Shown in pieces: positions 52,678 to 60,936 of a DNA stretch of 64,000 nucleotides. The notes below the pieces were generated by a model. That model was not told the DNA's origin. It saw only the letters and a list, made by a program, of their open reading frames with translations, and searched no databases. How positions within the stretch are numbered: the stretch's first letter is position 1; the number at the start of each line of letters is the position of its first letter. The position numbers and the translations under genes are program-made. The DNA lies in contig NZ_CP110395.1 of assembly GCF_029910215.1 (NCBI RefSeq), positions 4,421,039 through 4,485,038 on the forward strand, given 5' to 3'. The stretch is from Paraburkholderia sp. D15. Lineage in GTDB: Bacteria; Pseudomonadota; Gammaproteobacteria; Burkholderiales; Burkholderiaceae.

Positions 52678-54309
52678 TCAGGCCACGACCTTGAAGCGCG
52701 ACACGCCGGTGCGCAGACTGTTGGCGACATGCGTCAGATCGTCAATCGCCTGGGTCGACTGGCGCAACGATTCCGCGGTTTGCTGCGCGGCCTCCGACAA
52801 CTGCGTCAACGCTTGCGTGATCTGCTCGGCGCCGGTGGCCTGAGTCTGCATGCCCTCGTTGACCATCGAGAAGCGCGGCGCGAGCGCCTGCACCTGCTGG
52901 ATGATCTGCGTGAGATGGCCGCCGACGTTCTGCACGTCGAGCATGCCGCGGCGCACTTCCTCGGAAAACTTGTCCATGCCCATCACGCCTGCCGCGACCG
53001 CCGACTGGATCTCCTTGACCATCTGTTCGATGTCGTAGGTCGCAACCGCGGTTTGATCGGCGAGGCGGCGGATTTCGGTCGCCACCACCGCGAAGCCGCG
53101 GCCGTATTCGCCGGCCTTTTCCGCTTCGATCGCCGCGTTCAGCGACAGCAGGTTGGTCTGGTCCGCCACCTTGGTGATCGTGGCGACCACCTGATTGATA
53201 TTGCTGGCCTTCTCGTTGAGGATGGCCAGCTTCGCGTTGACGGAGCCCGCCGCTTCCATCACGAGCCGCATGGTTTCCTCCATGCGCGCGAGGCCGGTGT
53301 GGCCGGTGCCCGCGAGCGCCGCCGATTGGCCCGCCACTTCCGACACCTCGTTCATGGTGCGCAGCAGGTCGCGCGATGTCGCGAAGATCTCGCGCGAGGT
53401 CGCGCCGATTTCGGTGGTGGTCGCGGCGGTTTCGTTGGCGGTGGCCTGCTGTTCGCGCGAGGTCGCGGCGATTTCCGTTACCGACGTGGTGACCTGAACC
53501 GCCGACTTCTGCGCCTGGCCGACCAGCGCGGTGAGTTCATCGGTCATGCGGTTGAAGCCCGCTTCGAGCGCGCCGATTTCGTCCGCGCGGTTGAGGTGCA
53601 AACGTTGCGTCAGGTCGCCGGTGCGCATGACGTCGACGACCTGCAGCACCTTCGCCATCGGCGTGGTGACTGCGCGCAGCAGCCAGTAGCCGGACAGCAC
53701 GGCGACCGCGGCAGCAAGCAGCAGCATCACGAGCAGCACGATGCGGGTGGCTTCGACCGAGCCGCGAATGCTTTCGGCAGACGCATCCGCGTAGCTCTTG
53801 TTGTTTTCGACCAGCTTGCGGACCGACAGCCGGCCGGTTTCCCAGATCGGCGTGAGTTGCGCGTTGAAGATGCGCGCGGCGTTTTCCTTCGACGCGGGCA
53901 GCACGTTCAGCAGTGATGCCTGGATCGGCACGTACTGCGCCTGTTGCTGACGGAAGTCGTTGAACAGTTCGCGGTCGACTTCGCGGAAGATTGTCGCGCT
54001 GTAATCGTTGAGCAGTTTCTGGAGCGTTTGCTGGGTTTCCTGCAGACGCAGCGTGTCGCGCTTGACCGCATCCGGGTCCGTGTCGATGTAGATGAGGCGC
54101 TGCGTGACGGAGTAGTTCTCGAACCACGCCGCGCGCATGGCGGTGGCGTAGTAGAGGCCGGGCATGGAATCCTGCTGCTGGCTCTTCGCATTCCGGTCGA
54201 TGCCGCCGAGCTGTTCGAAAGTGACGATTGCCATTGCCAGCATCACGATCAGGACGATCCCGAAGCTGCAAAGAATCCGTTGCCGGATGGTCCACTGTTT
54301 CACGCGCAC
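52678..54309 (-). CDS. wspA: WspA: methyl-accepting chemoreceptor
   Basis: A 543-residue membrane sensor heading the wsp operon. A first helix (residues 10-30) and a second near 190-212 (IVLLVMLLLAAAVAVLSG) frame a periplasmic helical-bundle domain. A HAMP domain and the methyl-accepting signalling domain follow, with the hairpin tip EAEKAGEYGRGFAVVATEIRRLADQTA. In pseudomonads WspA senses surface contact or envelope stress. The flanking promoter is within the 170 bp before dinD. Confidence 0.93.
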   Translation of the reverse strand: MRVKQWTIRQRILCSFGIVLIVMLAMAIVTFEQLGGIDRNAKSQQQDSMPGLYYATAMRAAWFENYSVTQRLIYIDTDPDAVKRDTLRLQETQQTLQKLLNDYSATIFREVDRELFNDFRQQQAQYVPIQASLLNVLPASKENAARIFNAQLTPIWETGRLSVRKLVENNKSYADASAESIRGSVEATRIVLLVMLLLAAAVAVLSGYWLLRAVTTPMAKVLQVVDVMRTGDLTQRLHLNRADEIGALEAGFNRMTDELTALVGQAQKSAVQVTTSVTEIAATSREQQATANETAATTTEIGATSREIFATSRDLLRTMNEVSEVAGQSAALAGTGHTGLARMEETMRLVMEAAGSVNAKLAILNEKASNINQVVATITKVADQTNLLSLNAAIEAEKAGEYGRGFAVVATEIRRLADQTAVATYDIEQMVKEIQSAVAAGVMGMDKFSEEVRRGMLDVQNVGGHLTQIIQQVQALAPRFSMVNEGMQTQATGAEQITQALTQLSEAAQQTAESLRQSTQAIDDLTHVANSLRTGVSRFKVVA

Positions 54310-54481
54310 GCCCCTTACTTTTGGCTGTGTCCCGAACCCGGATGATCGACCTGGGTGGTCGCGGGATCGATGGATCGGAAAGCTTTGCGGGCCGCCGGTT
54401 GGAACCGGCGGCTTGTGCGGCGAATTTTACATTGATCGGGTGATTGGAGGGGGCGGGCGTCGGCGCGGGTGTTCGTCTGGA

Positions 54482-55297
54482 TTACTGCTGCAGTTTTCCG
54501 CGTTCCCTCGTGAGCTGCTGGATGCTCGTCTTCGGTGTAGCTAACTCTTCGGGCATGGTCCCGCCGAGTTCGCGGATCGTGTCGCGTACCTTCCCGCCTA
54601 CTTCGAAGTGCGTCCGATAGGCTTGCTGCTTGCCTTGCACGCCGTCGCGCTTGAGTTTGTCTCCCGTCTGGGTTGCGCGGAAAAGATTGGCGGCGAGTTC
54701 GGTGCTGCCCATATGGTCGAGGATTTTCTGGCTTTTCTTCAAACGCTTGTGGATGTGGATATCCTTTGCGCTCCGGCCGCCGTACAGGCCTCTGTAGCCG
54801 TGGTCCTGAAACACAGCATAATCCGTCGCGGTCTGCACGCCTGCGGAGCGCGCGGCAGCGCTGAGCTTCTTGTTGTGGCGAGTCAGTTCGTCCCGGAGCA
54901 TCAGCCGCTGCTGATCTTCCAGAAGGCCGGCAAAGTTCTTGGCATCTCCGAGTTCCTGCCGGCGGGTCTGGATCGCGAAGTAGGTTTGACCATTCGCGAT
55001 CACCGGCTTGGACGGGTCGCCGTTCTGCACGACCAGATAGCACGCGTAGCGCGACAGCCGGACGTCTTCGACCGTTCGCTGTGCGCCGGAGCCGAGGCTG
55101 ACCATTTTTCCCGTTCGGGAAAAATGGTCAGCGACCCGGTGGCCGGAGCGTTGGCAAGCTTCCTCCGCCTTCTGGATGACGTGCCGGAATTTGGCCCACG
55201 TGCCGTATTCAAGAAGCGGTTGAAGCTCACGCGCCGACCAGAATTCAATATTGTCGTCGCCGACTTGCTTGATACCGTCAAAGGTTTGATTCGTCAT
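54482..55297 (-). CDS. dinD: DNA-damage-inducible protein D (DinD)
   Basis: A 271-residue BRO-N-type protein from the ATG at 55297, with a GGGAG ribosome-binding site. Motifs are IEFWSARELQPLLEYGTWAKF, RLSRYACYLVVQNGDPSKPVIA and YFAIQTRRQELGD, then KRLKKSQKILDHMGSTELAANLFR. In E. coli DinD is SOS-induced and inhibits RecA. No clear LexA box was seen here. The region is less GC-rich than its neighbours, suggesting an accessory gene. A 36-bp palindrome lies inside (55096-55131). Confidence 0.9.
   Translation of the reverse strand: MTNQTFDGIKQVGDDNIEFWSARELQPLLEYGTWAKFRHVIQKAEEACQRSGHRVADHFSRTGKMVSLGSGAQRTVEDVRLSRYACYLVVQNGDPSKPVIANGQTYFAIQTRRQELGDAKNFAGLLEDQQRLMLRDELTRHNKKLSAAARSAGVQTATDYAVFQDHGYRGLYGGRSAKDIHIHKRLKKSQKILDHMGSTELAANLFRATQTGDKLKRDGVQGKQQAYRTHFEVGGKVRDTIRELGGTMPEELATPKTSIQQLTRERGKLQQ
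55096..55131. repeat. Perfect 17-bp-arm inverted repeat inside dinD
   Basis: GCTGACCATTTTTCCCG, a two-base centre, and its exact complement. It lies in the codons for ADHFSRTGKMVS. Confidence 0.95.
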
Positions 55298-55580
55298 TAT
55301 TGGCTCCCTTATCAGTGGTGCTGCAAAGCCTCTGGCGAGCCTTTTGAGCCGCCGGAATTGGCACCTTGATTCTATCGACGACGCCCGCAAAGGGCGATCA
55401 GACGGGCGCGACGCGGAATCAGACTAATTCATCGCGCAGCCTGGTTTGTCTTAATCGAGCGAGGCAATTCGCCGAATCGCCTGCCGCCGTTACAAGCGAA
55501 ATGTCTGGTTACCACTTGCAGCATCTATTTCTGCCCGCGCGCTCCACAATCCGGTCATGCCTCAACGGCGGGAGTCAAAC

Positions 55581-55907
55581 ATGAAAAAGATCGCAGTCGC
55601 ATTGGTGATGGTTGGAAGTCTCAGCATGGCCGGGCAAGCTTCGGCGCACGGTCACGGCGGGGCGGTGGTCGGCGCGCTGATCGGTGGCGCCGTGCTGGGT
55701 GCGGTGGTGAGTTCGGCGCTGAATCCCGCGCCGGTAGTCGCCTATCAGCAACCGGTGTACGCGCAGCCGGTGTATCAGCCCGCGCCCGTCTACGCGGGGC
55801 CGCCGCCGGGATATTGCTATGACCAGTACCGGGGTGGTTACGTCGCGTGCGGGGCACCGCCGCCGCCCGCGCAGTATGGATATCCGGAGCCGCAACCGGG
55901 TTGGTAA
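55581..55907 (+). CDS. Small secreted glycine-zipper / Tyr-Pro-rich protein
   Basis: A 108-residue protein from the ATG at 55581 with GGGAG upstream. The signal peptide ends GQASA; a Gly-zipper (GGAVVGALIGGAVLGAVVSSA) follows, then a Tyr/Pro/Gln/Val repeat region and a short loop with two cysteines. This resembles small outer-membrane-associated proteins of unknown role. A terminator follows. Confidence 0.75.
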   Translation: MKKIAVALVMVGSLSMAGQASAHGHGGAVVGALIGGAVLGAVVSSALNPAPVVAYQQPVYAQPVYQPAPVYAGPPPGYCYDQYRGGYVACGAPPPPAQYGYPEPQPGW

Positions 55908-55950
55908 GCGCGATGTGCGCCTGAGGGTGTCGCTGCGCAACCCGTGTGAA

Positions 55951-55984
55951 AAAGGCCGTCGCTCTGTAAGGAGCGACGGCCTTT
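55951..55984. terminator. Strong terminator hairpin
   Basis: Fourteen-bp perfect stem AAAGGCCGTCGCTC / GAGCGACGGCCTTT with a six-base loop; short T-runs on both sides, so it can serve the genes on both strands. Confidence 0.8.
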
Positions 55985-56028
55985 GCTATTGGGGGCGTCG
56001 TTGCTCGCGTTGCCTCGCGAGCCAAAGC

Positions 56029-56190
56029 TCAGTGCTTATGGTGCAACCACTCCGCGTAGTGCGTATCAAGCCAGCGTTCGAGTTTCTGCGGGCCGTCCTT
56101 GTGGTAATAACGAGAGCCGGCCCAGATGGCAACGCCCACTACCACCATGACAACGGGTCCCAGCAAATACGCCATCAACGATTCAGACAT
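56029..56190 (-). CDS. 53-residue membrane protein
   Basis: A short gene missed by length cut-offs. It starts at an ATG with GGAGG seven bases upstream and reads MSESLMAYLLGPVVMVVVGVAIWAGSRYYHKDG, then a polar helix KLERWLDTHYAEWLHHKH. One membrane helix spans residues 6-25 or so. No family is recognised. It lies convergent to the glycine-zipper gene. Confidence 0.65.
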   Translation of the reverse strand: MSESLMAYLLGPVVMVVVGVAIWAGSRYYHKDGPQKLERWLDTHYAEWLHHKH

Positions 56191-56372
56191 GGGAGCCTCC
56201 GTGTCGGCTAGGGTCGGTCTTTTAGTTTAGGCGATGAAATGCGGGAGAAAAGATCGATGTTTCTGGCTTGCGAGCCCGTAAACTCGGGGCTCTCCGGTTT
56301 GCCGGCCGTTTAAAACCCGCTGTTCGGGTTGATTTTCTTTGCCTGACAATGGGTTGAGTAGGCCTCTGATTG

Positions 56373-56388
56373 TGTTGTGTACCAAAAA
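56373..56388 (+). repeat. 16-bp direct repeat, left copy (att-like)
   Basis: TGTTGTGTACCAAAAA, identical to 57696-57711 in the same orientation; the integrase gene lies between. Confidence 0.8.
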
Positions 56389-56440
56389 TCGGTGGCGGTA
56401 TTCCGCGAAGCCGCCAGCTCCCGCGCGATGCGAACGTCCG

Positions 56441-57646
56441 TCAAACACTATTCGATGACGCTTTTTGCCGCCGGCCACGCTCGATCTGCAGATCGACAAA
56501 GTCTGCCCACGCTTGCAGCCGTGGGCGTGGTTTGCCGATATCGTCCGGCGCTGCGTCGTCGCTCGTGCTTTTGAGTGCAGCCGGATCGCTGTCGAGCTGT
56601 GCCGCGATTTCGCGCAAGTGTGCGGCCGCCGTCCGCCGAAAGTCGTGCAGGACAAAGTGTTCGACGTCCAGCCCCAACGCTTTGATGGCCTGATTCAGCG
56701 TGCTTTTCGCGATCGGCCGGTCATTGCCTCTGACGCTTGGGAATACGAATTTCCCGTTCTTCGCCTGCCGAAGCTCGCGCAACATGGAAACCGCCTGATG
56801 CGGCAAATCGATCTCGTGGTCGCGCTCTTTGTTCAGACGTGCCGCGGGTATCGTCCAAAGCGCCCGATCGAGATCGAATTCGGCCCATGTCGCTTCGACC
56901 AGGTCGGACTTGCGCGCCATGGTCAGCACGAGCAGATGTAGCGCCAGTTTCAGCGGACGGCGAATGCTCGATGCGTCGATGGCGTGCAGCATGGCGCCGA
57001 TCTCGTCGCCGGACAGCACGCGGGTGCGACTCTCGAATGTCGCGATGGAGCGCGCGGGCACGATCTCGGCGGGATTGCTGGTCGCGAGTTGCCGCGCGAT
57101 CAGGTAGGCGTAGAGGCGCTTCACGACATTGCGCGTATGCAGCGCCATCTTCGGCGAGCCGCGACTTTTGATGCGTTCACAGATATCGACGATGTCGTCC
57201 GCGCTCACCGCCTTGATCGCTTTTCCGCCGATGGCCGGCAACACATCCTTGTCGAGCGCGCGCCGTGTCGTGCGGCGATATTCGGCCGACTTGCCGGTCA
57301 TTTCCGTCGCAAGGTAGAGCTCGGCGGCGTCGCGCAGCACGTCCGTTTTGCTTTCGACGCCGCGATCGCGCCGCGCCGTCGCGACCGGCGAGATGCCTTG
57401 CGCGACCATCTCCGCGTAGCGCTGGGCCTTGGCCCTTGCCACGCGCAACGAGATCATCCGGTAGTCGCCGATCGTTGCGAGCGGCTGGCGTTTGCCATTC
57501 AGCGTGTAGCGGAAGCGCCAGACCTTGGCGCCGGTCGTCATCACTTCGATGACGAGGCCGTTGCCGTCCGCGACGCAATAGCGGGTGGCGCGCGGTTCGA
57601 GCGCGCGGATCTGACTTTCGGTGAGCGGGGCGGCCAGGCGGGGCAT
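56441..57646 (-). pseudogene. Tyrosine recombinase/integrase lacking its catalytic tyrosine
   Basis: A 401-residue open frame of the P4-type integrase family: an N-terminal arm-binding DUF4102-like domain (LTESQIRALEP, RFRYTLNGKRQPLATIGDY), a core-binding domain, and a catalytic domain. Arg245 (MARKSDL) and the HxxR pair His334/Arg337 (LHDFRRTA) are present. The segment that should carry the second His and the GxYxR nucleophile is replaced by about 29 unrelated residues; the last tyrosine is residue 181. The tail LQAWADFVD resumes the family pattern. It is probably inactive, although the frame is open. Confidence 0.8.
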
Positions 57647-57695
57647 GTGTGAATCGCTAGGACTGAAGTAGTCCGCGATTTTAGCGCTTTGTTTT

Positions 57696-57711
57696 TGTTG
57701 TGTACCAAAAA
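57696..57711 (+). repeat. 16-bp direct repeat, right copy (att-like)
   Basis: TGTTGTGTACCAAAAA, 1323 bp from the left copy, just upstream of the integrase start. No tRNA gene adjoins it. Confidence 0.8.
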
Positions 57712-57831
57712 ATTAGGGTTTTTTGGCACTACAGGAGGGGTGAAAAGTTGATCGGCGATGTGGCGATGAATCAGAATAAAGTCCGTAAATTGCGGGACTT
57801 TCTCCAAAATTTCAAAAAATGCAGCTCGGAT

Positions 57832-59226
57832 TCACTTGCCAATACAAAACCGGCTGAAAATCACACCGAGAAGATCGTCCGAGCTGAATTCGCCCGTGAT
57901 GGAGTTCAGTTGATCCTGCGCGAGACGCAGTTCTTCGGCGAACAGATCCAATGCCTGCGAATTTTGATCCGCATGTGCGGCCGCCGTCGCCAGATGTTCC
58001 TCGGCGGCGCGCAACGCGATCAGATGCCGCTCGCGCGCCAGGTAGACGCTCTCCGCGCCGGCCTGCCAACCGGCAATTCGCAGCAACTCATCACGCAGCA
58101 GCGCGACGCCGTCGCCCTGTTTCGCCGACAGCCGGACCTCGCTCAGTTCGGTGTCCGGGTCGAGCGCGTTCGTCGCCGGCGCGAGGCCGGTCAGGTCGGT
58201 CTTGTTCAACACGCGCACGATCGGCACGCCGCGCGGGAAACGCGCGGCGATCGCGTCGTCCTCGGCGGTCATGCCGGTCCGCGCGTCCAGCAGATGCAGC
58301 ACGACGTCCGCGCGTTCGATCTCGCCCCAGGTGCGCGCAATGCCGATTTTTTCGACCTCGTCCTCGGTCTCGCGCAGCCCGGCGGTGTCGATCACGTGCA
58401 GCGGAATGCCTTCGATCTGGATGGTTTGCGCGACCTTGTCCCGGGTCGTGCCGGCGATCGGCGTGACGATGGCCAGTTCGGCACCGGCCAGTGCATTCAG
58501 CAACGACGACTTGCCGACGTTCGGCTGCCCCGCCAACACCACCGACAACCCCTCGCGCAGCAACGCCCCCTGGCGTGCCTCGCGCAACACCTGGGCGAGG
58601 CGATCGCGGATGCGTGCGAGTTTTCCTCGAGCGTCGGCGGCTTCGAGGAAGTCGATTTCCTCCTCGGGAAAGTCGAGTGTCGCTTCGACCAGCATGCGCA
58701 GCGTGATGACGTCCTCGACCAGCGCGTGAATGTCGCGCGAGAACGCGCCATCGAGCGAACGGCCCGCCGAGCGCGCGGCAGCCTCGGTACTCGCCTCGAT
58801 CAGATCGGCGACGGCTTCCGCCTGCGCCAGATCCAGCTTGTCGTTGAGGAACGCGCGACGCGTGAATTCACCGGGTTCGGCGAGGCGCAGACCGAACGCG
58901 CGGCCGGCATCGATGCAACGTTGCAGCACGAGTTGCAGCACGACCGGACCGCCGTGACCCTGCAATTCGAGCACGTGTTCGCCGGTGTACGAATGCGGTG
59001 CGGGAAAGTACAGCGCAATGCCGCGATCGAGCACATTGCCGCCGCCATCGAGAAACGGCACGTAACTCGCGTGACGCGGCGCGAGCGCCACGCCGGTCAG
59101 TGCCTGCATCAGCGGCTGGGCGGCCGCCTCAGCCGCGCGGCCGAACGAAATCCGCACGACGCCGATCCCGCCTCGACCGGGCGCGGTGGCAATGGCGACG
59201 ATGGGATCGGAATCGGTGGTGAGCAT
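57832..59226 (-). CDS. mnmE: tRNA uridine-5-carboxymethylaminomethyl GTPase MnmE
   Basis: A 464-residue protein from the ATG at 59226 ([25 protein letters not shown]). The N-terminal tetrahydrofolate domain is followed by a helical domain carrying an inserted G domain with [30 protein letters not shown] and NKTD. It ends with FSRFCIGK, the cysteine used with MnmG. It makes the cmnm5 group on wobble uridines, later processed by MnmC (12.4 kb). It is usually next to yidC; here two regulator genes intervene. Confidence 0.97.
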   Translation of the reverse strand: MLTTDSDPIVAIATAPGRGGIGVVRISFGRAAEAAAQPLMQALTGVALAPRHASYVPFLDGGGNVLDRGIALYFPAPHSYTGEHVLELQGHGGPVVLQLVLQRCIDAGRAFGLRLAEPGEFTRRAFLNDKLDLAQAEAVADLIEASTEAAARSAGRSLDGAFSRDIHALVEDVITLRMLVEATLDFPEEEIDFLEAADARGKLARIRDRLAQVLREARQGALLREGLSVVLAGQPNVGKSSLLNALAGAELAIVTPIAGTTRDKVAQTIQIEGIPLHVIDTAGLRETEDEVEKIGIARTWGEIERADVVLHLLDARTGMTAEDDAIAARFPRGVPIVRVLNKTDLTGLAPATNALDPDTELSEVRLSAKQGDGVALLRDELLRIAGWQAGAESVYLARERHLIALRAAEEHLATAAAHADQNSQALDLFAEELRLAQDQLNSITGEFSSDDLLGVIFSRFCIGK

Positions 59227-59597
59227 GGCGTGCGTGGCAAAAACGAAGGGAAGGGCGGCGCGGCGTGACGTAGGCCACAAGGCGCGAGGCATTGTAACGC
59301 GTGCGTTTGCGATGTCTGGCCTTAAGGGCAGTGTGGCGTCGCACTGTCAGAGATGTTTCGTTAATTCGGATTTATCTTAAATAAGTGGGCGCCAAACGAA
59401 ATCTCTTGCGAATATTTGAGAATTTATCGGACTGGATGTTGGTGGAAATGACCAACGGTTACCGGAAAATCGAAAAATTTTCGGTTAGCTGAACGTCAAG
59501 TGCGAAGCGGGATACAAGCTAAATTTATCTCGAATACGCGAAAGCCTTGCCCAGCGGGTTGTCAACAAACCGGACGCGGAATTGCACAATCCGGCGC
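59227..59597. promoter_or_regulatory. 371-bp regulatory region with two ATTTATCT motifs
   Basis: AT-rich. It holds ATTTATCTTAAATA (59370-59383) and ATTTATCTCGAATA (59523-59536), 153 bp apart, upstream of the first HTH gene. The same pair recurs 713 bp later. No gene is seen. Confidence 0.6.
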
Positions 59598-60014
59598 ATG
59601 TCGACCAAACAAGAAAAAGCCGCCTTCGCCGAGAGGTTGAAGGGCCTCCTCGAACCGCTCAAGATCCGCGGTGGGACGAAGCTCGCCAGGGAATTCAACA
59701 AGAATTATCGCGGCGAGCCGGTGACCACTCAGACCGCGCACAAGTGGTTCACAGGTACCACTATTCCGATGCCCGACAAGTTGCGCACCTTAGCCGTATG
59801 GCTGAACGTGACCGAGCATTGGCTGCGCTATGGACCATCGCCGGGCATGACGCCCAAGCCGCTGGCTCGCAACGAGAAATATCCGCCTTCGCCGGAAGTG
59901 ATCGAACTGGCGTCGAAGATCGGTGAGTTGAATCCGAAGGATCGCTTTCTGGTGGAAGAGATGATCGTGCGCTTTCATGGCGAGCAGGCGCCTGAGGGGC
60001 AGGGCGAAAACTAG
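59598..60014 (+). CDS. Helix-turn-helix regulator, paralogue 1
   Basis: A 138-residue protein from the ATG at 59598. Residues 5-70 resemble a phage-repressor-type helix-turn-helix: AERLKGLLEPLKIRGGTKLAREFN, TTQTAHKWFTGTTIPMPDKLRTLAVWLNV. The C-terminal 60 residues contain KYPPSPEVIELASKIGELNPKDRFLVEEMI. It has a close paralogue 713 bp downstream. It likely binds the ATTTATCT motifs upstream of itself (inference). Confidence 0.8.
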   Translation: MSTKQEKAAFAERLKGLLEPLKIRGGTKLAREFNKNYRGEPVTTQTAHKWFTGTTIPMPDKLRTLAVWLNVTEHWLRYGPSPGMTPKPLARNEKYPPSPEVIELASKIGELNPKDRFLVEEMIVRFHGEQAPEGQGEN

Positions 60015-60310
60015 GGCCCTTCGGTCTCTCGATTTTGCGATCCAGATTCGCCGCCTCGGCGCAATTTTCTCCGCGCTTCGGATTTATCTCAATTAAGCTA
60101 CGATTGTTACTGCGTTCTTGAGATTTGCTAGGACGCCGCGAAGCGGTTTCACCGCTGTTATGCCCGTCAGGTATAGAAAAAATTCAAAAAATGACATTTG
60201 GCTGCACGCGTTACGCGACGTGGGATACAGGCTAAATTTATCTCAAATACGCTAATTCATAGCTTATGTGGTTGTCAATCGGCAGGATGCTGAATTGCAC
60301 AATCTGGGCC
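60015..60310. promoter_or_regulatory. Second copy of the ATTTATCT regulatory region
   Basis: ATTTATCTCAATTA (60082-60095) and ATTTATCTCAAATA (60236-60249) lie 154 bp apart, the same layout as upstream of paralogue 1. Both promoters also share GGATACA-GCTAAATTTATCTC and GAATTGCACAATC before the gene start. Confidence 0.65.
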
Positions 60311-60718
60311 ATGCCAACCAAACAAGAGAAAGCTGCCTTCGCCAGGCGGCTGCGAGATCTGCTGGAGCCGCTGAAAATTCGCGGCGGGACCAAGCTCGCC
60401 GAGCAGTTCAATCTGCGTTATCGCGGGGAACGTCCGGTTACCACGCAGGCCGCTCACAAATGGCTGTCGGGCGCGACGATACCGAAGCCGGACAAGCTGC
60501 GCATGCTGGCCGAATGGCTGAATGTGAAAGAGCACTGGCTCCATTACGGACCGCCGCCTGCTTCGACCGCGAAACCGCTCGCTCGCGGCGACAAGTATCC
60601 GCCATCGCAGGAGACGATCGAACTGGCGTCGAAGATCGCACTGCTTCCGCCGCGAGACCGCTTTCTCGTCGAGGAAATGGTCGAGCGGTTATACGGCGAG
60701 GATTCAGCGGAAGAGTAG
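60311..60718 (+). CDS. Helix-turn-helix regulator, paralogue 2
   Basis: A 135-residue protein from the ATG at 60311, aligned end to end with paralogue 1: PTKQEKAAFARRLRDLLEPLKIRGGTKLAEQFN, TTQAAHKWLSGATIPKPDKLRMLAEWLNV, KYPPSQETIELASKIALLPPRDRFLVEEMV. The change is spread over the whole protein, so the duplication is not recent. It is followed by a strong terminator. Function as a regulator is inferred from the fold. Confidence 0.8.
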   Translation: MPTKQEKAAFARRLRDLLEPLKIRGGTKLAEQFNLRYRGERPVTTQAAHKWLSGATIPKPDKLRMLAEWLNVKEHWLHYGPPPASTAKPLARGDKYPPSQETIELASKIALLPPRDRFLVEEMVERLYGEDSAEE

Positions 60719-60783
60719 TCGCGATGACTGTCTGCTGGGTTCTGCAGCGCGTTGCCGCACTTCGGCACTTCGCTGCGAACATG

Positions 60784-60821
60784 AAAAAAGCCGCCCGGTT
60801 TTACGCCGGGCGGCTTTTTTT
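60784..60821. terminator. Bidirectional terminator, HTH gene / yidC
   Basis: AAAAAAGCCGCCCGG and CCGGGCGGCTTTTTTT flank a short loop. T-runs exist in both directions; it can end the HTH transcript and the yidC transcript. Confidence 0.9.
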
Positions 60822-60936
60822 CGACCTTGTCGTTGCTTGCGCTTTACTACGCGACTTCGCTGGCGGACAGGACAGACTCACAACGGCGGCGACGGTGGCG
60901 TAGTCCATCACACCACCCACCGCCGCTCAGGCCTCG

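Noticed and set aside
57647..57831. tRNA attachment site for the integrase
   Set aside because: No cloverleaf or CCA-type 3' end was found next to either 16-bp repeat.
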